This document shows positions 34,990-45,043 of a stretch of 64,000 nucleotides of DNA, in pieces. Each line of letters opens with the position of its first letter. The first letter of the stretch is position 1. The notes below the pieces were generated by a model. The model was given only the letters and a program-made list of their open reading frames with translations, was not told where the DNA came from and did not search any database. Source of the DNA: Chryseobacterium sp. JV274 (lineage in GTDB: Bacteria > Bacteroidota > Bacteroidia > Flavobacteriales > Weeksellaceae); assembly GCF_903969135.1 (NCBI RefSeq), contig NZ_LR824569.1, positions 3,307,001-3,371,000 of the forward strand, written 5' to 3'. Position numbers and translations under genes: made by a program.

Positions 34990-34996
34990 ATATTTG
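34989..34996 (+). promoter_or_regulatory. -7 element for lanC-lanB-lanT
   Basis: TATATTTG directly after the hairpin and 21 bp before the lanC start; it is identical to the box before precursor 1. It could give the enzyme genes their own promoter. No -33 box was recognised. Confidence 0.45.
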
Positions 34997-35017
34997 TATA
35001 AAAGATGAATTAATTTT

Positions 35018-36223
35018 ATGGTGGAGAATTTGATAAAAGAAATAACAAATATAAAAAGTAAAATAGATCAATTATATCTGCATAAGCAATCATATCTTCC
35101 CGGAGTATTACACGAGCTAGGAGGTATTTGTCTTTTTTATTTTTATTATGGAAAAATTTTTAATGATCCTATAAGTTCAGACAAAGGAAATATATTAGTT
35201 GATCATATTTTGGAAGGTATTAAAGATAGTATAAAATATAAAAATTATAGATTCAGTACAGGAGCTTCAGGTTTGGGCTGGTTATTAAAATTTCTTCATA
35301 AAGAAGATTTTATTGATTTTGAAGTAGAAGACGCATTGTCCGATTTGGACGAATATATTTATCATTATGCAATTGAAGAAATAAATAAGGATAATTATGA
35401 TTTTTTACATGGGGCTATTGGAGCATTATACTATTTTACGGAAGGTGCTAATACTACAAACGGATATATAGAAGATATAACTTCCAAATTGGCTTCTGGT
35501 ACTAAAACTACAATATATAATAAACCTTATTGGGCTTCTTTTAATGTAAGCGAAGGTAAAAGATACGATGAGACACTCAATTTCGGACTTTCACATGGGC
35601 AGCCGGCTATAGTATCTGTTTTAGCGAAGGTTTATGAGTTGAATTCCAGTAGTGAATTAAAGATATTGCTGAACGATGCAACCTCTGCAATGCTGGATTT
35701 TAAATTTAAAACAAAGAAAAATTCTCTTTTTCCTACGATGACATCTGCGGTTGAAGATATAGAAAAAAATATGAGCAGGGGTGCCCGGCTGGGATGGTGT
35801 TATGGAGATTTAGGAATGGGTATTTCATTGTGGGATGTTGGGCAAATGATTCAAAATGAAGATTTTAAGAAGGTAGCTTTAGATTGTATTAATTTTTCGG
35901 CATCTAAAAGAGATCTTAATCTCAATAGTATTAAAGATGCTGCAGTTTGTCATGGAGCAGCAGGTGTAATGCATATTTTTAATAAGTTTTCTTATCTTAA
36001 TGGAGAAGCGGATTATTCTGAAGCAATAGAATATTGGAAGAATATAACTATCGAAATGATTCATTCTGAAGAAGAAAAATATGCAAGTGGGCATTGTGCA
36101 TGGCATAATGAGCGAGGGTATTATAACGATTTTGGGTTTTTACAAGGGCTTAGTGGTGTCGGGTTATCTTTACTTTCTTTAATAGATCCTGATATTAAAT
36201 GGGGCGATGTGTTATTAATGTAA
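35018..36223 (+). CDS. lanC: lanthionine synthetase C family cyclase
   Basis: LanC closes thioether rings by adding Cys thiols to dehydrated Ser/Thr in the precursor. The 401-residue protein has the family length, an alpha-toroid pattern with repeated G-rich motifs (GASGLGWLL, HGAIGALYYF, LSHGQPAIVSVLA) and the zinc ligands C261 (GWCYGDLG) and C311-H312 (CHGAAG). All catalytic features look intact. It lies between the precursors and lanB, with its stop 11 bp before the lanB start. Confidence 0.92.
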   Translation: MVENLIKEITNIKSKIDQLYLHKQSYLPGVLHELGGICLFYFYYGKIFNDPISSDKGNILVDHILEGIKDSIKYKNYRFSTGASGLGWLLKFLHKEDFIDFEVEDALSDLDEYIYHYAIEEINKDNYDFLHGAIGALYYFTEGANTTNGYIEDITSKLASGTKTTIYNKPYWASFNVSEGKRYDETLNFGLSHGQPAIVSVLAKVYELNSSSELKILLNDATSAMLDFKFKTKKNSLFPTMTSAVEDIEKNMSRGARLGWCYGDLGMGISLWDVGQMIQNEDFKKVALDCINFSASKRDLNLNSIKDAAVCHGAAGVMHIFNKFSYLNGEADYSEAIEYWKNITIEMIHSEEEKYASGHCAWHNERGYYNDFGFLQGLSGVGLSLLSLIDPDIKWGDVLLM

Positions 36224-36234
36224 ATTCTTTAATT

Positions 36235-39200
36235 ATGTCAACAACAATGTACGAGAGTAATTTTTATGCGGTAAGGAAACCTCTTCTGTCTTTAAAAAAT
36301 CTTTTTGAATTTTATAAATTTTCTGAAACTAATGATGATAAAGAGATTCTGAATTATCTTATTAAAGAATTTTCTGAAAACTATCAATTAAATGAGGCAT
36401 TATATCTGGCATCTGATGTTCTATATAATGAGACCCTGAAATATGCTGCAACGCCCGAGAACTTCTCAGATAAGGACAAGAAAAAATTGCTTCATTCTTT
36501 AGCTAAATATTATATAAGGTCAGCAAGTCGCTGCACACCATTTGGTTTATTTGCTAATTTTAGCCAAGGTACCTATAAAGAACAGGGAGAAGGTAAAGAA
36601 ATATCAGGTTCATTACAATATTTCCCACGTTTAGACATGGAGGTGCAATATCAAATAGGAGATTATATTTCGAAACTTGAAGGCGTACAGGAGTTCTTAA
36701 CCTACAGAGTAAACAATAGTTTATATAAAGCAGGAGGAACATACAGGTATGTGGAATACAGATTAAAAAAAATGAATCTCACCCATCATCTTGTATCGTT
36801 GGAACCTGATGAAGTATTGTCTTATATTATTAAGATCTCCCGATCTGGTATAAGTTATACTTTATTGGTTGAGAAATTATTAAATAAATATGATGTTTCA
36901 AAAGAAGAATTGGCTAACTATATTAATGAGTTAATTCTTAATAAAGTTTTAACAAGTAATCTGGATATCAATATTTCAGGGAAAGATTATTTTGATATCC
37001 TGTTAGAGTTTCTGAAAAACCTACATGAAAATCGGATCAACGATAAAATCTCAAAAATCAGAAATCTTTTACTAAAAGTAAAAGATTTATTGCTTCAGGT
37101 TAACAGCAGTCGGTCAAACATAGAACTGTATAAACAAATCCATGAACATGTTACTACTGTATTGCCCGGAATACCAGAAAAGAATTTGATACAACTTGAT
37201 GTTATAGATTTAAAAGATGATCAGACTTTTACTATTGATACAAAGAAAGAATTAAAAGGTTTAATCAATATTGTTTCTAAATTTTCTACACCTCCTTCTC
37301 AAAATTCCTGGTTTGAAGTTTTTAAAAGAGCATTCAAAGAACGTTATGAAGATAGAAAGGTTAAATTAGCAGAGGTTTTAGATGGAGAATTGGGGATTGG
37401 TTACAAGAGTGCCAAAAGCATGAGGGATTTTTATGATAATGGGAAAAAAAATGATAATAATAAACTGACAACTTTTGTTTTACACAAATACCATGAATAT
37501 TTAAAACATAATAAAGATCAGATTACTATTAATACAACTGATATAAAAACTCATTTCAATGATGCTGTACCAGCTGATCTCCCACATATTAATTTTTTCT
37601 TAAAAATCTATCCCCGCAAGGATGAGAATCTCATTCACATTGCATCTCTATCAAGTTCTTTAGCAAATAATCTTATGGGACGTTTTTGCTCTTCACATGA
37701 TAATGTTTATAATAACCTAAGTACATTAATTCATGAACATGAAGAACTGGACAAAAATTATATCTATGCTGAGATTATTCATTTACCACAAGCAAGATCT
37801 GGGAATGTAATTGCAAGGCCTCATTTTGGAGAGTATGAAATTCCTTATCTGTCTAATTCTGTACTTCCTGAAAAACAAAAAATTAATGTAGATGATCTTT
37901 ACATTCAGGTGATAAATAATGAACTGTTTTTATTTTCTGAAAAACTAAAAAAGCCTATTAAACCTCGTTTATCCAACGCTCATAACTTTAGTAAGAATGG
38001 TCTTCCTATCTATCATTTTTTATGTGATATGCAATATCAGAGTAATCCCTATATTAAAGTATGGGATTGGGGAATCATAGACTCTGTTGAAGAGTCTTTT
38101 CCAAGAGTGATGTACGGGAATTATGTATTGGAGCCTAAAAAGTGGATTATAAGAAATGAAAAATTTATAGGATTAAAAAAATGTAAAAATCTCATTGATT
38201 TCAATAATAAATTTGAGGTAATCAGAAAAGGATTAAGTATTCATGATTTAGTTATCTTTAAGGAAGGAGATAATACAATTTGCCTGGATATATCAACTTC
38301 CTTAGGTATGGATATGCTGTGGAAAATTATTGATAAGAAAGATAAGTATATCACTTTATATGAGAGTTTATGGGAACAGACGAATGAACACGCAAGCACT
38401 GTTTATCATAAAGAAATTATAGTACCTTTTATAAATAAGGATAAAAAGTATCCCACTATAAGAACTTCTGTGGAAAGGAGACTGAATAATAAAGATGCTT
38501 ACAATGACAATGTGTTTATTCCAGGGTCTCATTGGATTTATCTTAAAATTTATGTAGATTTTAAGTTCATCAATAAAATACTTCTCCAGCTTGCGGATTG
38601 TATTGAAAGTAAATTTGTTAAAAAAGGAATTGTTGAAAAATGGTTTTTTATAAGATATTCAGATCCCAAGCAGCATTTGAGATTACGCTTGTATGTAAAT
38701 GATTTAGAGTTTCTTTCTTTAATAATGAAAGCTTGTAATAGTATATTGACACCGTTGGTTAGAAAGGGGTATGTATCTAATATTGTTCAGGATACATATG
38801 CCAGAGAGTTAGGAAGATATGGAGGTAAAAATATTATTGATTCTGAAACTCTGTTTTATTATGATTCATCATTGATATGCAAAATATATAAATGGAAGAA
38901 TAATATAAGCTATCAGGATCTGTTTTTAGTAGGCTATTATCTGACAGAGCACTATCTTAATCTTTCTGATCTCAATGACGAGGTCAGGTTACATTTTCTG
39001 GAAAAACAATTTAATTACTATGCAAAAGAGTTCGAGTACACGAAAGATAAGATGATGAGAAATACCTTACATGAAGAGCAGAGAAGGATTAAGGATATTG
39101 TAATTGCTGAAAAACTCAGCGCAGATGTAATAAAGCTTATTAACCAATCCAATTTAAAACAGGTTATTGACCAGGTTAAAAAAAATGTTGAAAATGACTA

Positions 39201-39342
39201 TTTAAATGTTTTGTCCAGCTATATTCACATGAGTATGAATCGGTTATTTACAGAAAAGCAACGCTTTAATGAATTTAAAATTTATTTTTTCTTATTAAAA
39301 AAATATCAGTCGATTAAAGCACGGAAATCTGTTGAAGTATAA
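36235..39342 (+). CDS. lanB: lanthipeptide dehydratase LanB, full length
   Basis: LanB dehydrates Ser/Thr in the precursor using glutamyl-tRNA and then eliminates glutamate. The 1035-residue protein has the N-terminal Lant_dehydr region (KYYIRSASRCTPFGLFANF near residue 100) and continues to a SpaB-type C-terminal elimination domain from about residue 760 (HWIYLKIYVDF, EKWFFIRYSDPKQHLRLR, DTYARELGRYGG). An alternative start at 36199 overlaps lanC by 25 bp and has an atypical sequence, so ATG at 36235 is preferred. Both domains are in one protein, unlike the split dehydratase of the pinensin cluster of Chitinophaga. Confidence 0.92.
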   Translation: MSTTMYESNFYAVRKPLLSLKNLFEFYKFSETNDDKEILNYLIKEFSENYQLNEALYLASDVLYNETLKYAATPENFSDKDKKKLLHSLAKYYIRSASRCTPFGLFANFSQGTYKEQGEGKEISGSLQYFPRLDMEVQYQIGDYISKLEGVQEFLTYRVNNSLYKAGGTYRYVEYRLKKMNLTHHLVSLEPDEVLSYIIKISRSGISYTLLVEKLLNKYDVSKEELANYINELILNKVLTSNLDINISGKDYFDILLEFLKNLHENRINDKISKIRNLLLKVKDLLLQVNSSRSNIELYKQIHEHVTTVLPGIPEKNLIQLDVIDLKDDQTFTIDTKKELKGLINIVSKFSTPPSQNSWFEVFKRAFKERYEDRKVKLAEVLDGELGIGYKSAKSMRDFYDNGKKNDNNKLTTFVLHKYHEYLKHNKDQITINTTDIKTHFNDAVPADLPHINFFLKIYPRKDENLIHIASLSSSLANNLMGRFCSSHDNVYNNLSTLIHEHEELDKNYIYAEIIHLPQARSGNVIARPHFGEYEIPYLSNSVLPEKQKINVDDLYIQVINNELFLFSEKLKKPIKPRLSNAHNFSKNGLPIYHFLCDMQYQSNPYIKVWDWGIIDSVEESFPRVMYGNYVLEPKKWIIRNEKFIGLKKCKNLIDFNNKFEVIRKGLSIHDLVIFKEGDNTICLDISTSLGMDMLWKIIDKKDKYITLYESLWEQTNEHASTVYHKEIIVPFINKDKKYPTIRTSVERRLNNKDAYNDNVFIPGSHWIYLKIYVDFKFINKILLQLADCIESKFVKKGIVEKWFFIRYSDPKQHLRLRLYVNDLEFLSLIMKACNSILTPLVRKGYVSNIVQDTYARELGRYGGKNIIDSETLFYYDSSLICKIYKWKNNISYQDLFLVGYYLTEHYLNLSDLNDEVRLHFLEKQFNYYAKEFEYTKDKMMRNTLHEEQRRIKDIVIAEKLSADVIKLINQSNLKQVIDQVKKNVENDYLNVLSSYIHMSMNRLFTEKQRFNEFKIYFFLLKKYQSIKARKSVEV

Positions 39343-39361
39343 GTTTATTATTTAAATCATT

Positions 39362-41560
39362 GTGAAAAAATTCCCTTTTTATCGCCAGCCCGACGCTAAG
39401 GATTGTGGTCCAACATGCTTACGTATTATTAGTAAATATTATGGTAAGTTGGTTGACTTACAGTATATAAGAATGCTTTCCGAAACAACAAGAATAGGGA
39501 GCAGTTTATTAAATTTAAGTAATGCTGCGGAAAAGATTGGATTTAAAACGAATGGTGTAAAAATAAATTTTGATCTTCTTTCAAGGGCTATCCCTTTACC
39601 CTGTGTTGTTCATTGGGATAAAAAACATTTTGTAGTAGTATATGAAATTAAGAAGAAATCGAGAGATTATTTGATCTATGTATCTGATCCAGCTCATGGA
39701 CTTGTCAACTATAAGAAAGATGAATTTATAAAACACTGGATCGGAAATAATGCCGATGAAACCTTAAAAGAGGGTATTGCTTTGGTTGTAGAAACTACTC
39801 CAGCCTTTTATAATAAAGAATGGGATGATGAAAAAAAACTTAATCTAAGATTTCTTAGCCGCTATGCAATTAAATATAAATCACTAATTATTCAGTTGGC
39901 GGTAGGTCTGCTTGCAGGAAGTTTGCTTTCTCTGATCCTTCCTTTTCTTACGCAAAGCATTGTGGATGTAGGGATTCAGAATAAAGATATTAATTTTATT
40001 TACCTCGTACTGATTGCTCAGTTTATGTTGTATCTCGGAAGGATGGGAATTGATGTTGTCAGAAGCTGGATTTTACTCCATCTGAGTACGCGAATTAATA
40101 TTTCATTAGTTTCAGATTTTTTTATTAAACTAATGAAATTGCCTATCAGTTTTTTCGATACCCGAATGACAGGAGATATTATGCAGAGGATTGGAGATCA
40201 CTCAAGAATAGAGCAGTTGCTTACAGGTTCAGCATTGAGTACATTGTTTTCCATTGTTAATTTTTTTGTTTACAGTATTATTTTATTGTTTTATGATTAT
40301 AGATTGTTTCTAGTATTTTTAGTGGGGGCTACATTTTATTCGATGTGGATTCTTTTTTTCCTAAAAAAGCGAAAAGATCTGGATTATAAAAATTTCTCTC
40401 AAGTATCTCAGACCCAAAGTAAGGTAATTGAGTTGATTAATGGTATGCAGGAAATTAAAATGCAAAATGCCGAAAAGAAAAAGAGATGGGCCTGGGAGTC
40501 ATTACAGGTAAAAATATTTAGGTTAAGAATAGAGAGTCTTGCTTTGGATCAGTGGCAGTCTATTGGTGGTGGATTTATCAATCAGATAAAAGATATGGTC
40601 ATTAGTTTTCTTTCAGCAAAATTGGTCATTGACGGTAATATTACATTGGGAATGATGATGTCTATACAGTACATCATAGGTCAGTTAAATGGCCCGATAG
40701 GACAGGTTATAGGCTTTATTAAGCAATTACAGGATGCCAGTATTTCATTAGAAAGACTTAATGAAATCCATGAGAAAGATGAAGAAGAAACTGCGGGATC
40801 CCAATATATTCCGGAAATATCTGGAGGAGATCTGCTTGTACATAATCTAAGTTTTAGATATACAGGATCAAATCAGAATATTTTTGAGAATCTGAATCTG
40901 GTAATTCCCTATCAGAAAACAACAGCAATCGTTGGTGTTAGTGGTAGTGGTAAGACCACCCTGATTAAGTTATTATTGAAGTTTTATGAGCCTACAAAAG
41001 GAGAGGTTAAGCTTGGAAATCAAAACTTTAAAAATATTTCTCCGGTAATGTGGCGGGATCATGTGGGTGTTGTTATGCAGGACGGTTACATTTTTAATGA
41101 TACGATTGCAGATAATATTGCAGTAGGGGATGATGATATTGATAAATCCAGATTAAGACATGCGGTGCATGTTGCCAATATTAAAGAATTTATAGAAGGT
41201 CTTCCATTGACTTATAATACTAAGATCGGTAATGAGGGTATGGGTATAAGCGGTGGTCAGAAACAGCGCTTATTTATTGCGCGGGCTGTCTATAAATCTC
41301 CGGAATATATATTCTTTGATGAAGCGACCAGTGCTTTAGATGCAAATAATGAAAGAACGATAATTGATAATCTTGAACAATTTTTTAAAGGTCGTACAGC
41401 TGTCATTGTTGCGCACCGCTTATCAACAGTGAAACATGCAGATAAAATTATTGTTCTTGATCAGGGGAAAGTTATAGAAGAAGGTACTCATATGGAATTA
41501 GTTGGTTTAAAAGGGGCTTACTATCAACTTGTTAAAAATCAATTGGAGCTTGGAAACTAG
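39362..41560 (+). CDS. lanT: C39 peptidase-containing ABC exporter (LanT type)
   Basis: This 732-residue exporter cleaves the leader after the double glycine and secretes the mature peptide. The C39 peptidase domain occupies residues 1-135 with the catalytic Cys15 in AKDCGPTCL, His in HWDKKHFVVV and Asp in VSDPAHG. The transmembrane domain follows at about 165-440. The nucleotide-binding domain has Walker A GVSGSGKTT, signature ISGGQKQR and Walker B IFFDEATSALD. The start is GTG at 39362. No separate LanP protease, immunity genes (LanFEG, LanI) or regulators are present nearby. No terminator is seen before the convergent gene. Confidence 0.92.
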   Translation: MKKFPFYRQPDAKDCGPTCLRIISKYYGKLVDLQYIRMLSETTRIGSSLLNLSNAAEKIGFKTNGVKINFDLLSRAIPLPCVVHWDKKHFVVVYEIKKKSRDYLIYVSDPAHGLVNYKKDEFIKHWIGNNADETLKEGIALVVETTPAFYNKEWDDEKKLNLRFLSRYAIKYKSLIIQLAVGLLAGSLLSLILPFLTQSIVDVGIQNKDINFIYLVLIAQFMLYLGRMGIDVVRSWILLHLSTRINISLVSDFFIKLMKLPISFFDTRMTGDIMQRIGDHSRIEQLLTGSALSTLFSIVNFFVYSIILLFYDYRLFLVFLVGATFYSMWILFFLKKRKDLDYKNFSQVSQTQSKVIELINGMQEIKMQNAEKKKRWAWESLQVKIFRLRIESLALDQWQSIGGGFINQIKDMVISFLSAKLVIDGNITLGMMMSIQYIIGQLNGPIGQVIGFIKQLQDASISLERLNEIHEKDEEETAGSQYIPEISGGDLLVHNLSFRYTGSNQNIFENLNLVIPYQKTTAIVGVSGSGKTTLIKLLLKFYEPTKGEVKLGNQNFKNISPVMWRDHVGVVMQDGYIFNDTIADNIAVGDDDIDKSRLRHAVHVANIKEFIEGLPLTYNTKIGNEGMGISGGQKQRLFIARAVYKSPEYIFFDEATSALDANNERTIIDNLEQFFKGRTAVIVAHRLSTVKHADKIIVLDQGKVIEEGTHMELVGLKGAYYQLVKNQLELGN

Positions 41561-41587
41561 CACACATGCTTATTTTTTAATAGTAAA

Positions 41588-42328
41588 TTAAAAGATATTT
41601 TCCTCCCGTACTACTTCGAAATCTCTCCCTTCAATTTGTATCATTTGTGATTGAAGATAATTATAAATTTTTCTAATATTCTCATTATTGTACTCGCCTT
41701 CTATACAGTCTGTCCAGATTTTAATGAAAGTTTTATCCGGATAATCTTGCCATAAGTTGGTCCTTCTGTAATTAGGATCATTTAGGATCAGATCTGTTTT
41801 TACATCAATAAATAATTCATAGCTCATAAACCAGGAATAGGTATGTAAAGCATTCTTCAAAAAGCTCATGTAATTATAGGCATAGAGCTTTGAAGATTCA
41901 TTATGCATCAGATAATTGTAATTAACTGAAAGCGAGTAAGTTTTTAATATGATAGCATCTCTGTTATGTTGAATATTCCTGAAAGGTGTATTCATAAACT
42001 TTTGAGCAATGATGATCAAATCATCAACTGCGTTATTTTTTTTATATAATATCTTTCCGATACTAAAAAGCCTGGCTTCGAATTTCATATTGCGTACATA
42101 GTCCTGCTGCATTCTTTTCTTTACAGAGTCAATACTTTCAGCGAAGTATGAAATTTTATTTTTTATGCCTTTCAGTGTTGTTTTTTGTGTATGATCAAAT
42201 ATAATTCTGATATCAATGTCTGAATTTTCATTTTGCAATCCCAATGCATGACTACCGGTTAAGACAATTCCAATTACATAGTCTTTGGATTTCCAATGTT
42301 CGATAAATTCGGTAAGAGCTATATCCAT
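41588..42328 (-). CDS. nucleotidyltransferase-fold protein
   Basis: This 246-residue protein has the nucleotidyltransferase signature GSHALGLQNENSDIDIR (GSx-G-x-SDxD) near residues 26-42, with a later third acidic residue. A C-terminal helical region follows. Such proteins transfer nucleotides to small molecules, tRNA or proteins, or act as antitoxin-like MNT partners; the target is unknown. It lies 27 bp from the end of lanT, convergent, so it may be outside the cluster. An association with lanthipeptide self-protection is speculative. Confidence 0.75.
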   Translation of the reverse strand: MDIALTEFIEHWKSKDYVIGIVLTGSHALGLQNENSDIDIRIIFDHTQKTTLKGIKNKISYFAESIDSVKKRMQQDYVRNMKFEARLFSIGKILYKKNNAVDDLIIIAQKFMNTPFRNIQHNRDAIILKTYSLSVNYNYLMHNESSKLYAYNYMSFLKNALHTYSWFMSYELFIDVKTDLILNDPNYRRTNLWQDYPDKTFIKIWTDCIEGEYNNENIRKIYNYLQSQMIQIEGRDFEVVREENIF

Positions 42329-42354
42329 ATTTATTTTTTATAAATATAAAAAAT

Positions 42355-42377
42355 AAAACCCGCCATTGGCGGGTTTT
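42355..42377 (-). terminator. terminator of the TonB receptor gene
   Basis: AAAACCCGCC / GGCGGGTTTT arms with a short loop; the minus strand continues with T-rich sequence. It is 20 bp after the stop of the leftward TonB receptor gene. Confidence 0.85.
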
Positions 42378-42397
42378 TATGTTAATATATTAAGATA

Positions 42398-45043
42398 TTA
42401 GAACTTAAATGCAATAGATGCTGACCATGTAATTCCAGCTCCAAAATACACTTGGTTTGAAGGATCTATACCTTTATAAAGAGTGTTTTGATAAGCATCA
42501 AATTGTTGCTGTGCAGTTGCAGATGAATTATCTTTAAAGTCAGATAGTTGTTTTGTATGAACAGAAGTTCTGGCATCAGAAATGTAATATTTATCAAATA
42601 AGTTATATACATTAACTCCAAATACAAAACTTTGCTTTTGATCTTTTAATTTTAAAGTATATGATGTACCTACATCGAAAAGACTAAAGCTAGGATACTT
42701 TAATGCTCCTTTTTTTGCAGCATCAGTTACTTCTCCATTTGGTCCTACTAAATAATCCTGATTAAAGCTTACTCCTCCGTAGTATTTATCAGCATAAGTC
42801 CATGTACCATACACCGAAAGATTTTTTACAGGGTTTACAGTTACTCCAACAGAAGCTGTTGTTTGAGCGGCATCTGAAACTTTTACTTTATCTAATGCAA
42901 AAGTTCTTCTATTGCTTTGTCCGGCCGCTAACTGTACAGGTTGGTCATTTTCATCAAAAATCTCACCAGTTGCATTACCTTTATATTTCCAGTCACCAAT
43001 AGATAGCATACCATTAACAGTAATGTAATTAGTGATTTTATAAGCGCCTTCAAATTCCACTCCCATATGAACCTCTTGTATACCATCCATATTAGCATAA
43101 GGACGGGACACAGGTTTTCCATTAACATCGGTTAAGTTAGGAAGGTTTGTAAATCTTTGAAATCTGTCTTTCCATGAAGTATAATAAAGATTCACATTCA
43201 TAGTGAGTTTGGAGCTTCTATAACCATATCCTAGTTCTCCACTCATCACCTTCTCATTGGTTAGATTAGGGTTAAGATTTTGGTTATTACTTGGATAGAC
43301 TCCATAGTTGTTAGGTTGTCTTTCGTAGTATCCAATATTACCGAAAACATTATGATTCTCATTAATATTGTAGTTTACTCCCCCTTTTGCATTATATCCG
43401 AACAGATATTTGAAACCTGTTTTAGTATTTTGGATTTGTCCGTTTTTAACCGTTACACCATCAACAATCCAGTTATCAATTCTTTGGAAACCTTGTTCTG
43501 AAGCCGATCCTTGAATATAAGCAGAGAATTTTTCTGTAGAATACTCTAATTGTCCAAAGAAACCTCCCCACAATACTTCTCCATCAAAGTTTCTATATGC
43601 GTATTGGGTATCACCTTTAGTAGCTTTAGCAAATGGATTAGCAGAAGGAACAGCATTGAACGAATCTCTTACAATATACCCACCAGGATAATTTAAATTT
43701 CCTTTTTCCTGGTAACCTGAGGCTCCTAAGAAATCAGTTACATATCCCGGGTGATATCCATAATAATATCTTCCATCAAAACCAACTGAAAAATTCCAAT
43801 TATCATTGATTTTGTGTTGGAAATTAGTCAAGATCCCATACCAGTTATGTGAGTTTACACTAGCTCTTCTGGTAAGTCCATTATTAGATGTATTAAGTCC
43901 AATTTCTCCATTAGTAGCAGTTTTATTTGCCCCAAAATCCGGAACAGATCCACCTTGATTCCATTTTACGATATCATCCCATCGGATAATTCCATTAGCA
44001 TCTCTTAATGGGGAATTGTCTGCATAATTGGTATTTTTACCATTGATTGAACCAAGCATTCCAGTTCCACCACCTCTACCCCAAGAACCATACAATACTG
44101 TAGATAACTTGGATTTTGAGTTCATATTCCAGTCCCAGTTTAACATGGCAACAGGTTTACTATACCAGTTTCTGTTTGTTGAAAACTCTTGTCCATTAAG
44201 ATATCCCCAGTTTGGGTTGTATCTTCTGTTAGGGTTTCCGTCTTTACCATATTTTAGAAAAGCAGATATAGGAGACTGAAAGTTTTGCTCATGCCATTGT
44301 GGAGCTCCGGTAAAAGTAAACTGAAGTTCATGAGTTTCACTAGGTTTGTAACCTAAAGCGAAATAATAATTATAAGCTTCTCCTTTACCTCCGTCAATAT
44401 AACCGTTAGTAGAGGTTCTGCTCATTAAAAATGATGTAGACCAGCCATTCTGGTTTTTACCAGTATTATAAGAAAATAAAGTTTTTAAAAACCCATTATT
44501 ACCTACCCCAAGAGTTACGTTACCACCTTGTTTTGCATCAGCAGCTTTTGTAAGCATATTAATAGTTCCTCCTACAGAAGCAATTGCCAATTTAGATGCC
44601 CCAAGCCCTCTTTGCATCTGCATAAATGTAGTTACGTCGCTTAGCCCTTGCCAGTTAGACCAATATACTGTACCTCCTTCCATATCGTTAACAGGCATAC
44701 CGTTAACCATTACAGCCGTATTTTTAGTATCAAATCCTCTAATTCTTAGTGATCCATCACCAAGCCCACCACCACCTCTTGTTACATACACAGAAGGAGT
44801 AGTTTTTAAAATCTCTGGAAATTCCTGGTTACCCAGTCTTTCTACAATCTGTGCAGATTTAATGGTAGAAACAGCAACAGGTGTTTTTCTATCTTTAGCG
44901 ATATCCGTAACACCTCTTAAGATTACCTCGTCAATATCTTTGGACTTAGTCTGCACCGTGTCCTGAACTTGTTGAGCGTAATAAACACTAGCTGTAGATA
45001 ATGTAATAACCGCAGTTAGTATCGATTTGTTGATTAATTTCAT
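42398..45043 (-). CDS. TonB-dependent receptor (siderophore/iron-type)
   Basis: This 881-residue outer-membrane receptor has a signal peptide (MKLINKSILTAVITLSTASVYYAQ), a plug domain with the sequence LRIRGFDTKNTAVMVNG and GGTINMLTKA, and a barrel ending in SASIAFKF. It has no carboxypeptidase-regulatory domain. Iron or another metal complex is the likely substrate by similarity of plug architecture, but this is not certain. It lies between the lanthipeptide island and nadC and is not obviously linked to either. The upstream gap 45044-45251 shows no other gene. Confidence 0.9.
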   Translation of the reverse strand: MKLINKSILTAVITLSTASVYYAQQVQDTVQTKSKDIDEVILRGVTDIAKDRKTPVAVSTIKSAQIVERLGNQEFPEILKTTPSVYVTRGGGGLGDGSLRIRGFDTKNTAVMVNGMPVNDMEGGTVYWSNWQGLSDVTTFMQMQRGLGASKLAIASVGGTINMLTKAADAKQGGNVTLGVGNNGFLKTLFSYNTGKNQNGWSTSFLMSRTSTNGYIDGGKGEAYNYYFALGYKPSETHELQFTFTGAPQWHEQNFQSPISAFLKYGKDGNPNRRYNPNWGYLNGQEFSTNRNWYSKPVAMLNWDWNMNSKSKLSTVLYGSWGRGGGTGMLGSINGKNTNYADNSPLRDANGIIRWDDIVKWNQGGSVPDFGANKTATNGEIGLNTSNNGLTRRASVNSHNWYGILTNFQHKINDNWNFSVGFDGRYYYGYHPGYVTDFLGASGYQEKGNLNYPGGYIVRDSFNAVPSANPFAKATKGDTQYAYRNFDGEVLWGGFFGQLEYSTEKFSAYIQGSASEQGFQRIDNWIVDGVTVKNGQIQNTKTGFKYLFGYNAKGGVNYNINENHNVFGNIGYYERQPNNYGVYPSNNQNLNPNLTNEKVMSGELGYGYRSSKLTMNVNLYYTSWKDRFQRFTNLPNLTDVNGKPVSRPYANMDGIQEVHMGVEFEGAYKITNYITVNGMLSIGDWKYKGNATGEIFDENDQPVQLAAGQSNRRTFALDKVKVSDAAQTTASVGVTVNPVKNLSVYGTWTYADKYYGGVSFNQDYLVGPNGEVTDAAKKGALKYPSFSLFDVGTSYTLKLKDQKQSFVFGVNVYNLFDKYYISDARTSVHTKQLSDFKDNSSATAQQQFDAYQNTLYKGIDPSNQVYFGAGITWSASIAFKF

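Noticed and set aside
36199..36234. Upstream ATG extension of lanB
   Set aside because: It overlaps lanC, adds a sequence not typical for LanB and is less plausible than the ATG at 36235 after the lanC stop.
33300..42400. Mobile element flanking the lanthipeptide island
   Set aside because: No transposase, integrase, tRNA gene or clear flanking repeats were found; only a gene remnant marks the left side.
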